Assembly (NCBI RefSeq): GCF_017161445.1
Contig: NZ_CP071060.1
Span: 2,108,001-2,172,000, forward strand
DNA from: Niveibacterium microcysteis
GTDB lineage: Bacteria; Pseudomonadota; Gammaproteobacteria; Burkholderiales; Rhodocyclaceae
DNA length: 64,000 bases
Reading direction: 5' to 3'
The notes under the pieces are model-generated. The model did no database searches, was not told the DNA's origin, and saw nothing but the letters and a program-made list of their open reading frames with translations. The first letter of the stretch is position 1. Each line of letters begins with the position of its first letter. Positions 48,216 through 55,720 of this stretch are shown one piece after another. A program made the position numbers and the translations under genes.

Positions 48216-48504
48216 AGGTCTGAATCGCTGCTGAGCAAAATAAAGCTGGTGTTTCCTGCGCACCGTGGCATAATCCGCCCCTTCGTCTCGGCTGCCGGTT
48301 AGTTTCACCTCCGGCACGCATCGATTTCCAGCTTCCCGTCGTTTCCGGACTCTCCCGTTCGACATACCCGGTTGGCATCGATGTTTATTGCGATGCGCCA
48401 TCCCGGGTTGCCTCCTGGCAAGCCCTCATTGGCTCTGCGCCACTGAATCGAATGTTCGATTCATGCGCCGAGGCGGCTTTTGTTTGTCCGAACTGGAGAA
48501 TTGA
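48216..48504 (+). other. Long leader region of the second DEAD-box helicase
   Basis: No gene is visible in these 289 bases. TGG-CATAAT at 48266-48274 is an extended -10 promoter motif, which would give a 5' leader of roughly 220 bases. Near its end a perfect 9-bp inverted repeat TGAATCGAA/TTCGATTCA (48444-48463) and a T-rich run after GCCGAGGCGGC (48467-48485) could form an attenuator or temperature-sensitive structure. GGAG at 48494-48497 is the helicase ribosome binding site. Confidence 0.55.
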
Positions 48505-50181
48505 ATGTCCGATATCGGCTTCGCCGACCTTGGCCTTGGCCAAACCCTCGAGTCCACCCTTGCCTCGCAAGGCCTGACTCAACCGACCCCCGTGCAGCAG
48601 AAAGCAATCCCGATGCTGCTGCAAGGCGCCGACCTGATTGCGTCCGCGCCGACCGGAACCGGCAAGACTGCCGCTTTCCTGCTTCCCGCCCTGGCCCGCC
48701 TGACCGAAGCGCCGAAGACCAAGAGCATCGGTCCGCGCATCCTGGTCCTGACGCCGACCCGCGAACTCGCGCAACAGGTTGCCAACGCTGCAAAACAGTT
48801 TTCGCGCCAGCTCAATCGCGTCAAGACGATCTGCGTGACCGGTGGCGAGTCGTACCGCGAACAGAACCGCGCCATCTCGACGCCGCACGAGATCCTCGTT
48901 GCGACGCCGGGTCGCTTGATGGACCAGATGCAATCGGGCCGTCTGGACTTCTCGCGCCTCGAAGTGTTCGTGCTCGATGAAGCTGACCGCATGCTCGACA
49001 TGGGCTTCTCGGACGACGTGATGGCGATTGCCGCCAAGCTGCCGACCGATCGCCAGACCGTGTGCTTTACCGCCACGATGTCGCGTACCGTGCTGTCGCT
49101 GTCGTCGCAACTGCAGAAGAATCCGCAGACGATCGAAGTGAAGGCCGAAGTCGCTCGCACCGATGCAATCGACCAGCAGATCGTTTTCGTCGACAACTTC
49201 GGCCACAAGCGCCGCCTGCTGAGCCATTGGCTCAACGGCGAAGCCAGCGGCCAAGCCGTCGTGTTCACCTCGACCAAGCGTAGCGCCGACGAACTCGCCG
49301 CCGCGCTGGATGCTGAAGGTCATGCCACGGCTGCCTTGCACGGCGACCTGCAGCAGCGCCAACGTACCCGCATGCTCAACCAGCTGCGTCGCGGTGAAGT
49401 GCGCGTGCTGGTGGCAACCGATGTCGCCGCCCGCGGCATCGATGTGCCGGCAATCACCCATGTGTTCAACTTCGATTTGCCGAAGTTCGCTGAAGACTAT
49501 GTGCACCGTATCGGCCGTACTGGCCGCGCTGGCGCCACGGGTACCGCGGTGTCCTTTGTTGGTCGCGACGATGTGGGCGCACTGCGCGGCATCGAGCGCT
49601 TCATCGGCCGCCCGGTGAAGATCACCGAAGTCGAAGGCATGGTTGCCGAGTTCAAGCCGGGTGCCCGTGGTGACGGTCGTCGCCCGGCGCCGCGCAAGTG
49701 GGATGAGCGTCGCCCGCAAGGCGAGCGCCGTGAAGGCCGCCCGTTCGGCGATCGCAACTTCGGTGATCGTCGTCCGCAGGGCGAGCGCAGCTTTGGTGAC
49801 CGCCGTCCGCAGGGTGAGCGTAGCTTTGGCGACCGTCGTCCGTTCGCGAGCGAACCGCGCAGCTTTGGCGACCGCGCGCCGCGCGGCGAGAGCTTCGGCA
49901 ATCGCGAAGGCTTCGGCAACAGCGAACGCCCGGCCAGCCGTGAAGGCTTCGGCAATCGTGACGGCTACCCGAAGCGTGAAGGCTTCCGTCGTGACGAGGC
50001 GCCGCGTAGCTTTGGTGATCGTCCGGCGCGCGATGCCGCGCCCTACGGCGATCGTCCGCAACGCGAAGCTCGCCCGAGCGGCGAGCGCAGCTTTGCCGAC
50101 CGTCGTCCGGATGCACCGCGCAAGTCCTGGGGCGATAGCAAGCCCTTCGGTGCCGAGCGCCCGCGTCGCAAGTTCGACTGA
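48505..50181 (+). CDS. DEAD-box RNA helicase with repetitive Arg/Gly/Phe-rich tail
   Basis: This 558-aa protein has the complete core in the first 375 residues: PTPVQQKAIP, APTGTGKTAAF, PTRELAQQV, TPGRLMD, DEAD, TAT for motif [13 protein letters not shown] and [10 protein letters not shown]. From about residue 395 to the end the chain is a low-complexity run of units such as SFGDRRPQGER, REGFGNRDG and SFGDRPARD, rich in Arg, Gly, Asp and Phe, which suggests RNA binding or condensate formation. It belongs to the RhlE/DeaD group and is distinct from the helicase at 3.2-4.6 kb. The long leader suggests cold-shock-like control. Confidence 0.93.
   Translation: MSDIGFADLGLGQTLESTLASQGLTQPTPVQQKAIPMLLQGADLIASAPTGTGKTAAFLLPALARLTEAPKTKSIGPRILVLTPTRELAQQVANAAKQFSRQLNRVKTICVTGGESYREQNRAISTPHEILVATPGRLMDQMQSGRLDFSRLEVFVLDEADRMLDMGFSDDVMAIAAKLPTDRQTVCFTATMSRTVLSLSSQLQKNPQTIEVKAEVARTDAIDQQIVFVDNFGHKRRLLSHWLNGEASGQAVVFTSTKRSADELAAALDAEGHATAALHGDLQQRQRTRMLNQLRRGEVRVLVATDVAARGIDVPAITHVFNFDLPKFAEDYVHRIGRTGRAGATGTAVSFVGRDDVGALRGIERFIGRPVKITEVEGMVAEFKPGARGDGRRPAPRKWDERRPQGERREGRPFGDRNFGDRRPQGERSFGDRRPQGERSFGDRRPFASEPRSFGDRAPRGESFGNREGFGNSERPASREGFGNRDGYPKREGFRRDEAPRSFGDRPARDAAPYGDRPQREARPSGERSFADRRPDAPRKSWGDSKPFGAERPRRKFD
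49720..50160 (+). repeat. Degenerate tandem repeat coding the helicase tail
   Basis: Units of about 27-30 bases recur, for example GGCGAGCGCAGCTTTGGTGA at 49780-49799 and similar copies downstream. They encode GERSFGDRRPQ-like peptides, clear at first and more diverged later. Such DNA can expand or contract by slippage. Confidence 0.75.
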
Positions 50182-50199
50182 TCGCACGCTGATTGCCAG

Positions 50200-50230
50200 A
50201 AACGGCCGGGATATCCCGGCCGTTTTTCTT
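50200..50230 (+). terminator. Intrinsic terminator of the helicase gene
   Basis: Stem AAACGGCCGGGA (50200-50211) and TCCCGGCCGTTT (50214-50225) with a tight loop, followed by TTCTTTG. Confidence 0.88.
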
Positions 50231-50355
50231 TGTAGCGGTCGTTTCTGACGGCGCGGTGGTGTGTCGGCGTGCGCGCAATTGGCTCTCGCGACCCGGTCGA
50301 TTGGCGCGTAGGCTGTCGCGTTTCATCCGCCGACGCCTCGATTGAGGCCGCTGCC

Positions 50356-51684
50356 ATGTCCTACCAGACCCGAACGATCGACCTTGCCGCGGTGCGGGAC
50401 GTTGCCTGCATGTTTCCCGATGTGAACGCGGTGCCGAGAGGCAAGATCCGGCCGCTGCGCGATTTCCGGAATGGCGCAGAACTGCGTATTGCGGAAGCAA
50501 TCGGCCTGCATACGATCGACGGCAACTATCCGGATGACGACATCACCGGCGATGCGGACCAGGACATCCGGCTGATCGCCGACCCGCGCAGTCTGCGCGT
50601 GCTGCCCTGGCGGCCGAACCGTGCGATCGCGATCCACGACGCTGTCCACGGCGATGGCCGAGCGTCGGATTTCGCGTCGCGAGCCGTACTGCGGCGTGTG
50701 CTGGAGGCATACCGGCAGCTTGGCTTGCAAGCCGTGGTAGCGCCGGAAATCGAGTTCTACCTGTTCGACCGCAATGATCGTGTCGAGCGTGGGTTTGAGG
50801 CACCGCGCGGACGCGGCGGTGTGACTGAACAAACGCCCGCCGGTTACAGCCTTGACGCGGCCAACGAGCACGCCGCCTTCTGGGACGAACTTGCTGCCAC
50901 GTTGGACGGGCTGGGGGTGCGCACGGATACCTGGCTGCATGAGGTGGGGGCGTCTCAGTATGAGATCAATCTGCTGCATGGCGATCCGATGGATCTCGCC
51001 GATCAGGTGATCTATTTCAAGATGGCCCTGCGGGAAGTGGCTGCGCGCCACGGCTTGCTTGCGGTCTTCATGGCCAAGCCGTTGGGCGGTCAGCCGGGTA
51101 GCTCGATGCATCTGCATCAGAGCGTTGTCGATTCGGCGGGCAACAACATCTTTGCTGCGAGCGACGGTTCGGACAGCGACGCATTTCGCGCTTTCATGGG
51201 TGGCCTGCAGCGCTACCTGCCAGATCTGATGCTGGTGTTCGCGCCTTTCATCAATTCGTGGCGACGTTACGTCAACGGATCCCAGGCGCCCGTAAATCTG
51301 GAGTGGGCCGAGGACAACCGTACCGTGGCCCTGCGTGTTCCCAGCGCAGCGCCTGTGGCGAGGCGGGTCGAGAATCGCCTCGCGGGGAGCGACGCGAACC
51401 CCTATCTCGTCATTGCCGCTTCGCTCGCCTGTGGGCTACGCGGGATCGAGGAGGGTTTGACGCGTCGTGAGTCGATCGGCGCGCGTTCCGGCTATGCCTT
51501 CCCGCGCGAACTCCCGCTGGGCATGGAGGCTGCGCTGCAGCAGTTGCGCGGCAGCGTGCCGGCCGCGGAGATGCTCGGCGCCGGATTTCTGCGGGCGTAC
51601 TGCGGCGTCAAGCAGACTGAGCTCGATTCATTCATGGGCGAGGTTGGCGCTTGGGAGCGCAGGCACCTCGCATTGCAGGTGTGA
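50356..51684 (+). CDS. Glutamine synthetase family protein (PuuA-like glutamylation ligase)
   Basis: This 442-aa protein has the GS beta-grasp start (VACMFPDVNAVPRGKIRP) and the catalytic domain: VVAPEIEFYLFD, HEVGASQYEINLLHGDP, FMAKPLGGQPGSSMHLHQS, SWRRYVNGSQAPVNLEWAEDNRTVALRVPSA and NRLAGSDANPYLVIAASLACG. The last blocks resemble PuuA-type gamma-glutamylpolyamine synthetases rather than GlnA. I chose ATG 50356 (MSYQTRTIDL). The other puu genes are absent from the window, so the acceptor amine is unknown. Confidence 0.88.
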   Translation: MSYQTRTIDLAAVRDVACMFPDVNAVPRGKIRPLRDFRNGAELRIAEAIGLHTIDGNYPDDDITGDADQDIRLIADPRSLRVLPWRPNRAIAIHDAVHGDGRASDFASRAVLRRVLEAYRQLGLQAVVAPEIEFYLFDRNDRVERGFEAPRGRGGVTEQTPAGYSLDAANEHAAFWDELAATLDGLGVRTDTWLHEVGASQYEINLLHGDPMDLADQVIYFKMALREVAARHGLLAVFMAKPLGGQPGSSMHLHQSVVDSAGNNIFAASDGSDSDAFRAFMGGLQRYLPDLMLVFAPFINSWRRYVNGSQAPVNLEWAEDNRTVALRVPSAAPVARRVENRLAGSDANPYLVIAASLACGLRGIEEGLTRRESIGARSGYAFPRELPLGMEAALQQLRGSVPAAEMLGAGFLRAYCGVKQTELDSFMGEVGAWERRHLALQV

Positions 51685-51686
51685 AC

Positions 51687-51720
51687 AAAAAAAGGGCCGG
51701 ATTACTCCGGCCCTTCTGTC
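51687..51720. terminator. Bidirectional terminator between GS-like and amylase genes
   Basis: Stem AAGGGCCGG (51692-51700) and CCGGCCCTT (51707-51715), loop ATTACT. An A-run of seven lies before it, so on the minus strand the hairpin is followed by TTTTTTTGTTC. It is strongest for the amylase gene. Confidence 0.9.
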
Positions 51721-51735
51721 GATTGCCTTGGCGGA

Positions 51736-53424
51736 TCAGAACTTCAGGAAACGGGCGCTGAGTGCCGGCACCTTGATCGTATAGATCCCGTCCGCTGCGC
51801 TGATCGTGCTGCTGGCGAGCAGGTCGCTCAGATCGGTTGTCACACCACTGATGGCCTTGCTGTCGAGCTTGATCGTGGCTTCGCTGCTGCCCGTGTTGAG
51901 GATCACCAGGACACGGTTGGCGCCGGCGTCCTTGCGATCGACGTACAGGGTGCTGTCGGCGTAGATATGGGTGCGCGAACCGAAGGCGAGCGCCGGGTTG
52001 CTGTCGCGCAGCGCCCAGAGCTTTGAAACGTAGCTCTTCAGATCGCTTTGGCGCGCGTTGAGTGCACCGACCGAGCCACCCACGGTGGTCGCCACGCCAT
52101 CTATGACGGCGCTGTCACGGCTGACGTGGTCGTCGCAGAGACCCATTGCGGCACAGGTGGAATCGGGTTGCTTCGCCGCGAAGCCAGCGACTTCCTGACC
52201 GATTTCGTCGCCGTAGTACAGCGTGATCGGGCCGCTGTATGCAGCCATGAACGAGAACGCCAGCTTGTGACGATTCCAGTACGCGTCATCCGACGGCTGG
52301 GCGATGCCGCCACGCTGCAGCAGATCACCGAAGCGGACCAGGTCGTGGTTGGTCAGCATCAGGTTCGGCATGGCATGGGCAGGGTAGGCCGCGGGGAATG
52401 CGTCCCTGAGTGTCGTCGCCGGCTGAAGCTTCGCCCAAGATTGGGATGTGTCTTCCTGGGTAGCGAGCGTTTTTACCAATGCGTATCGCCCTGGGAAATT
52501 GAAGTTGGACAGAAGACCCGGTTGCGTGGCGGTGCCGTAGCCGCTTCGGGTTATTGCATCGGCGGAATCCCAGATCTCTCCTACCATGTAGCCCAGCGGG
52601 TTCACGGTGGCGCCCGATGCGTTCGTGTAACTCACTCCTGCCGACGCCTGCTGGACCGCCGCGCGCAGCTTGGCCCACTGATCAACTGGCACCTGATAGG
52701 CTTGGTCAAGACGCCAGCCGTCGATCTTCAGCTCCTTGATCCAGTAAGTCGCGACCTCGGCGTAGAAGTCGTAGCTACCCGGGTAGCTCACTGGGTTCGC
52801 GCTGCCGCTAGGTCTATTCCCGGTGACCGGAGACGCGACGACGTTATCCTTGTGATGCCCGAAAACGCCATCAAAGAACACATACAGGCCGCGTTTGTGG
52901 GCCTCGGCGACGAGCGTTTTGGCTTGGTCGAGCGTGCCGAACTTCGGGTCCACCTTGAAGTAGTTGCTGGTGAAGTAGCCCGTTGCGTCGAGGCGCGTCG
53001 CCCAGATGTCCTGACCCGCCTTGGGGATCGATTCGAAAATCGGCGTCAGCCAAATCGCGTTCGAGCCGGTGCTCTTGATGTAGTCGAGCGAATTGATGAT
53101 GCCCTGCAGATCGCCCTTGTGGTGGCTGGAGCCGTAGCCGGCGTTGTAGTCCGCGCTTGAATCACCGTCGACAAAGGACTCCACCATGATCTGGTAGACG
53201 CGAAGTCCGCACTCAGCGCTGGCAGTGCCTTTGAAGCATGCGAGGCGGCTGTCGGCGCTGGCTGCGGCGGCCGAAATGGTGATCGCGCCGTCGGTCGGTG
53301 TGGTCGGGGTAGTCGGCGTCGTCGGGGTGGTGGTGTCGCTACCGCCGCCACCGCCGCCGCAAGCGCCGAGGGCGAGCGAGAGTGCGACGGCGATCGGGAT
53401 CTGCTTGAACAGGGTGCTGCGCAT
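51736..53424 (-). CDS. Secreted GH13 alpha-amylase-family lipoprotein
   Basis: This 562-aa protein is exported as a lipoprotein: residues 1-21 are a signal with LGAC and lipidated C22. A Gly run and a Thr-Pro linker (TTTPTTPTTP, residues 31-44) follow. The GH13 barrel shows the four conserved regions: YVFFDGVFGHH, GWRLDQAYQV (nucleophile D240), GYMVGEIWD (acid/base E283) and MLTNHDLVRF (D361). The C-terminal beta domain ends ALSARFLKF. It should hydrolyse alpha-1,4-glucans at the cell surface. The subfamily cannot be fixed by eye. The gene is single, convergent with the GS-like gene. Confidence 0.92.
   Translation of the reverse strand: MRSTLFKQIPIAVALSLALGACGGGGGGSDTTTPTTPTTPTTPTDGAITISAAAASADSRLACFKGTASAECGLRVYQIMVESFVDGDSSADYNAGYGSSHHKGDLQGIINSLDYIKSTGSNAIWLTPIFESIPKAGQDIWATRLDATGYFTSNYFKVDPKFGTLDQAKTLVAEAHKRGLYVFFDGVFGHHKDNVVASPVTGNRPSGSANPVSYPGSYDFYAEVATYWIKELKIDGWRLDQAYQVPVDQWAKLRAAVQQASAGVSYTNASGATVNPLGYMVGEIWDSADAITRSGYGTATQPGLLSNFNFPGRYALVKTLATQEDTSQSWAKLQPATTLRDAFPAAYPAHAMPNLMLTNHDLVRFGDLLQRGGIAQPSDDAYWNRHKLAFSFMAAYSGPITLYYGDEIGQEVAGFAAKQPDSTCAAMGLCDDHVSRDSAVIDGVATTVGGSVGALNARQSDLKSYVSKLWALRDSNPALAFGSRTHIYADSTLYVDRKDAGANRVLVILNTGSSEATIKLDSKAISGVTTDLSDLLASSTISAADGIYTIKVPALSARFLKF
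53293..53334 (-). repeat. Thr-Pro linker repeat in the amylase gene
   Basis: About 42 bases encode TTTPTTPTTPTTPT by near-identical 9-base units. This is a flexible linker between the lipid anchor and catalytic domain, prone to length change by slippage. Confidence 0.85.
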
Positions 53425-53581
53425 GGGTTTGTTGCTCCTGATTGATGTGGATCCGGGCTGAGATGCCCGAGCCTCCCTGGCGTCGCTGCCGCCTTCGGGC
53501 GGGCGCGCTTCTGCGTGTGGGCGCTAAGCTAAGGGGGCTTTGCAGGAGCGTCTTGTCGGTTTTTGTGGTTTTTTACCGAAT

Positions 53582-54538
53582 TCACATTTCGTGATAGCGG
53601 AAGCCTTGATGGGTGCCGCGTTCGGTAAGCAGGGCTTCCAGTCGTGGCGCCAGTTCCGACAGGCGCAGGTTCCAGTGCGGCGCGAGCTTCAAGCGCGGCG
53701 GTACTTCGCTTCCGAGTCGCTGAATCAGGATTCGTGGCGCCAGGCGTTCGACGAAGTCAGCGAGCAAGGCCAGATACTCGTCCTCGCCGAACAGGGGGAC
53801 CTTGGCTGGATCCGATTGCCATTCGCGGGCCAGAGCGGTGCCGCGCACCAACTGGAGTTGATGGAATTTGATCGCATGGAGCGGTAGTGCCGAAAGGCGG
53901 GATGCGCCGGTGAGCATGTCTTCGCGCGACTCACCCGGCAGGCCGAATATCAGGTGCCCCGTGATGAACAGCCCTCGCGCGGCGGCGCGCTGAATGGCAT
54001 CGACGCTGCAAGCGAAATCGTGCCCGCGATTGACGCGCGTGAGTGCCGCATCGGAGGTCGATTCGATGCCGATCTCAAGCTCGATCTGCGTTTGTTCGGC
54101 GAGCCCGGCCAGGTAGTCGAGTACGGCATCGGAGAGGCAGTCCGGCCGGGTGCCAATCGCCAGACCGCTGATTGCGGGGTGCGCCAAAGCAGCCTCATAG
54201 CAGGCCCGCAAGCGCGCGAGTTCGCCGTAGGTGTTGCTGTAGGTCTGGAAGTAAGCGAGGTAGCGGCGCGTGTTTGGATAACGACGGCTCAGGAAGCCGA
54301 TGCCAGTGTCGATCTGTGCGTGGATGTCGGCGCGCGCATCAAGATAGCCTGGCGTGAAGCCGGCGTTGTTGCAGAAACTGCAGCCTCCGGTGCCGACGGT
54401 ACCGTCGCGATTGGGGCAGGTAAATCCGGCTGAGACGGACACTTTCTGGATGCGACCGCCGTGGGTGCGAGCGATCCAGTCGTTGTAGGCGTTGTAGCGG
54501 CGTTTGCCGAAGGGTGAGGCGTTGTCGGGAGCATCCAT
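53582..54538 (-). CDS. YhcC-type radical SAM protein (TIGR01212)
   Basis: This 318-aa protein carries a radical SAM iron-sulfur motif in SAGFTCPNRDGTVGTGGCSFCNN, with wide Cys spacing before CSFC. It then has YFQTYSNTYG, LAIGTRPDCL, IELEIGIESTSDAALTRVNRGHDF and ITGHLIFGLPGESREDM, all characteristic of the YhcC family. The reaction is not established. I chose ATG 54538 (MDAPDNASPFGKRRYN), since the longer frame to 54592 overlaps a strong hairpin. Confidence 0.9.
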   Translation of the reverse strand: MDAPDNASPFGKRRYNAYNDWIARTHGGRIQKVSVSAGFTCPNRDGTVGTGGCSFCNNAGFTPGYLDARADIHAQIDTGIGFLSRRYPNTRRYLAYFQTYSNTYGELARLRACYEAALAHPAISGLAIGTRPDCLSDAVLDYLAGLAEQTQIELEIGIESTSDAALTRVNRGHDFACSVDAIQRAAARGLFITGHLIFGLPGESREDMLTGASRLSALPLHAIKFHQLQLVRGTALAREWQSDPAKVPLFGEDEYLALLADFVERLAPRILIQRLGSEVPPRLKLAPHWNLRLSELAPRLEALLTERGTHQGFRYHEM

Positions 54539-54568
54539 CTGGCGGATTTTCCCGGCAACGCGCTGACT

Positions 54569-54597
54569 GCGCCTTGATCCGGGTCGGATCAAGGCGC
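54569..54597 (-). terminator. Long hairpin between the PEP-CTERM-like and radical SAM genes
   Basis: A 13-bp perfect stem GCGCCTTGATCCG (54569-54581) and CGGATCAAGGCGC (54585-54597) with a three-base loop lies 11 bases after the end of the PEP-CTERM-like gene. No T-run follows, so it may act as a terminator by stem strength or as an mRNA 3' stabiliser. Confidence 0.6.
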
Positions 54598-54607
54598 TCC
54601 TGACTGC

Positions 54608-55483
54608 TTAGCGCGTGACTCGCCGGCGCTGGTGCCACGCCATCAATCCAAGGCCGAGGCCTAGCAGTGCGGCGGAGGACGGAGCAGGAACGGGGTTGTC
54701 CTGCGGCACTGGATGCTCAACCGCGACACCTTCGAAGATGAAGACCATGTCGTTGAAATCGCGGTCGCTCCTGCTACCGGCGCCGAGCCAAGTGTCTTCG
54801 AAGCCGACCAGCAGGCGGTCGTCGCCGATATCCAGCGCGAACGCGCGGGCATGGATCGCGTCGTCGTTCCAACCGCGCGGGTCGTCATTGGTGCTGCCCG
54901 GGCCGGTGAAGAAGTACTCGACGTTCGGCAGGTTGATGCCGTCGTAGACGAGACGCTGGGTCTGCAGGCCGAACACCAGCTGGCTGCCGACCGTCAGACC
55001 GGTGATGTCGCGCGACATGCCGATCTGCGTCGCAAGGCAGGTGTTACCGGCCTTGGCGGTCTGATAGGAACAACCAGCACGAGTCTGGAACAGTTGGTTG
55101 GAACTGTTGACCGGGTTGTAGATGCTCAGGTTGTTGGTGCCACCGCTGGCGTAGATCGGATTCCAGAACGCGGCGGTGTCGAAACCGCCGCCATCGCTTG
55201 CCAGGAAGAGATTGGAATCCCGCGCAGCGCCCGTGCCGACATAGGTGACGCGCACCTTTTCGGACGTGGCGAACAGCCCCAGCGGTGCTGCCGGGCTTGT
55301 CTTGAGCGCATTGAACTGGCTGCTGGTGATCAGCGACGCGTCGAAGCGGCTGAACCACTCTGGGCCCATCTGGACCTGCGGCGTAGTGGTGGTGCCGATC
55401 AAACTGCTGATCGGCGCAGCCGCGGCTGTGCCCGCGGCGCCAGCCGACAGGGCGAGCAGCCCGGCGGCGATCTTTTTGTGCAT
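54608..55483 (-). CDS. PEP-CTERM-like exported protein with DUF4114-type C-terminal region
   Basis: This 291-aa protein has a Sec signal (AAGLLALSAGAAGTAAAA) and ends with the exosortase-type tripartite tag: the motif VPAPSS, a hydrophobic helix (AALLGLGLGLMAW) and HQRRRVTR. The PEP box is changed to PAP. Before it the LVGFEDTWLGAGSRSDRDFNDMVFIFEG region matches DUF4114, usually Ca-binding. The body also has two Cys (RAGCSYQTAKAGNTC). Such proteins are processed by EpsH/exosortase and displayed or released with exopolysaccharide. GAGGAAAG is upstream of the ATG. Confidence 0.86.
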   Translation of the reverse strand: MHKKIAAGLLALSAGAAGTAAAAPISSLIGTTTTPQVQMGPEWFSRFDASLITSSQFNALKTSPAAPLGLFATSEKVRVTYVGTGAARDSNLFLASDGGGFDTAAFWNPIYASGGTNNLSIYNPVNSSNQLFQTRAGCSYQTAKAGNTCLATQIGMSRDITGLTVGSQLVFGLQTQRLVYDGINLPNVEYFFTGPGSTNDDPRGWNDDAIHARAFALDIGDDRLLVGFEDTWLGAGSRSDRDFNDMVFIFEGVAVEHPVPQDNPVPAPSSAALLGLGLGLMAWHQRRRVTR

Positions 55484-55720
55484 GATGTCTTTCCTCGGTT
55501 TGGTGTCGCGTACGCTGAGACCGTTCGCACGAGGCGGGGGGGCGGTATCTGCGTACGCAGCAAAGCATCGGCTCTGCTGCTGTGTAGCCTAAAGAAACCC
55601 TGTGCCGCGAGGCTTGTTAAAAACCGTGAAACGGATCGGCGCGAGTGATCTTCGTCACGATGTCTGGAACCTAATCGCTACGCCGCTTTCAGAAACTTTG
55701 TTGTTTAACCGGAAATACCA
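55484..55720. other. Divergent intergenic region PEP-CTERM-like gene / permease
   Basis: This 237-base gap between divergent genes should hold both promoters. I see an AT-rich stretch at 55600-55620 and 55690-55715 but no hexamer pair good enough to call, and no open frame with a credible start. Confidence 0.5.

Noticed and set aside
55600..55660. Sigma54 (-24/-12) promoter for the PEP-CTERM-like gene
   Set aside because: A GGCAC element exists on the minus strand, but the GC of the -12 element is missing at the right spacing.
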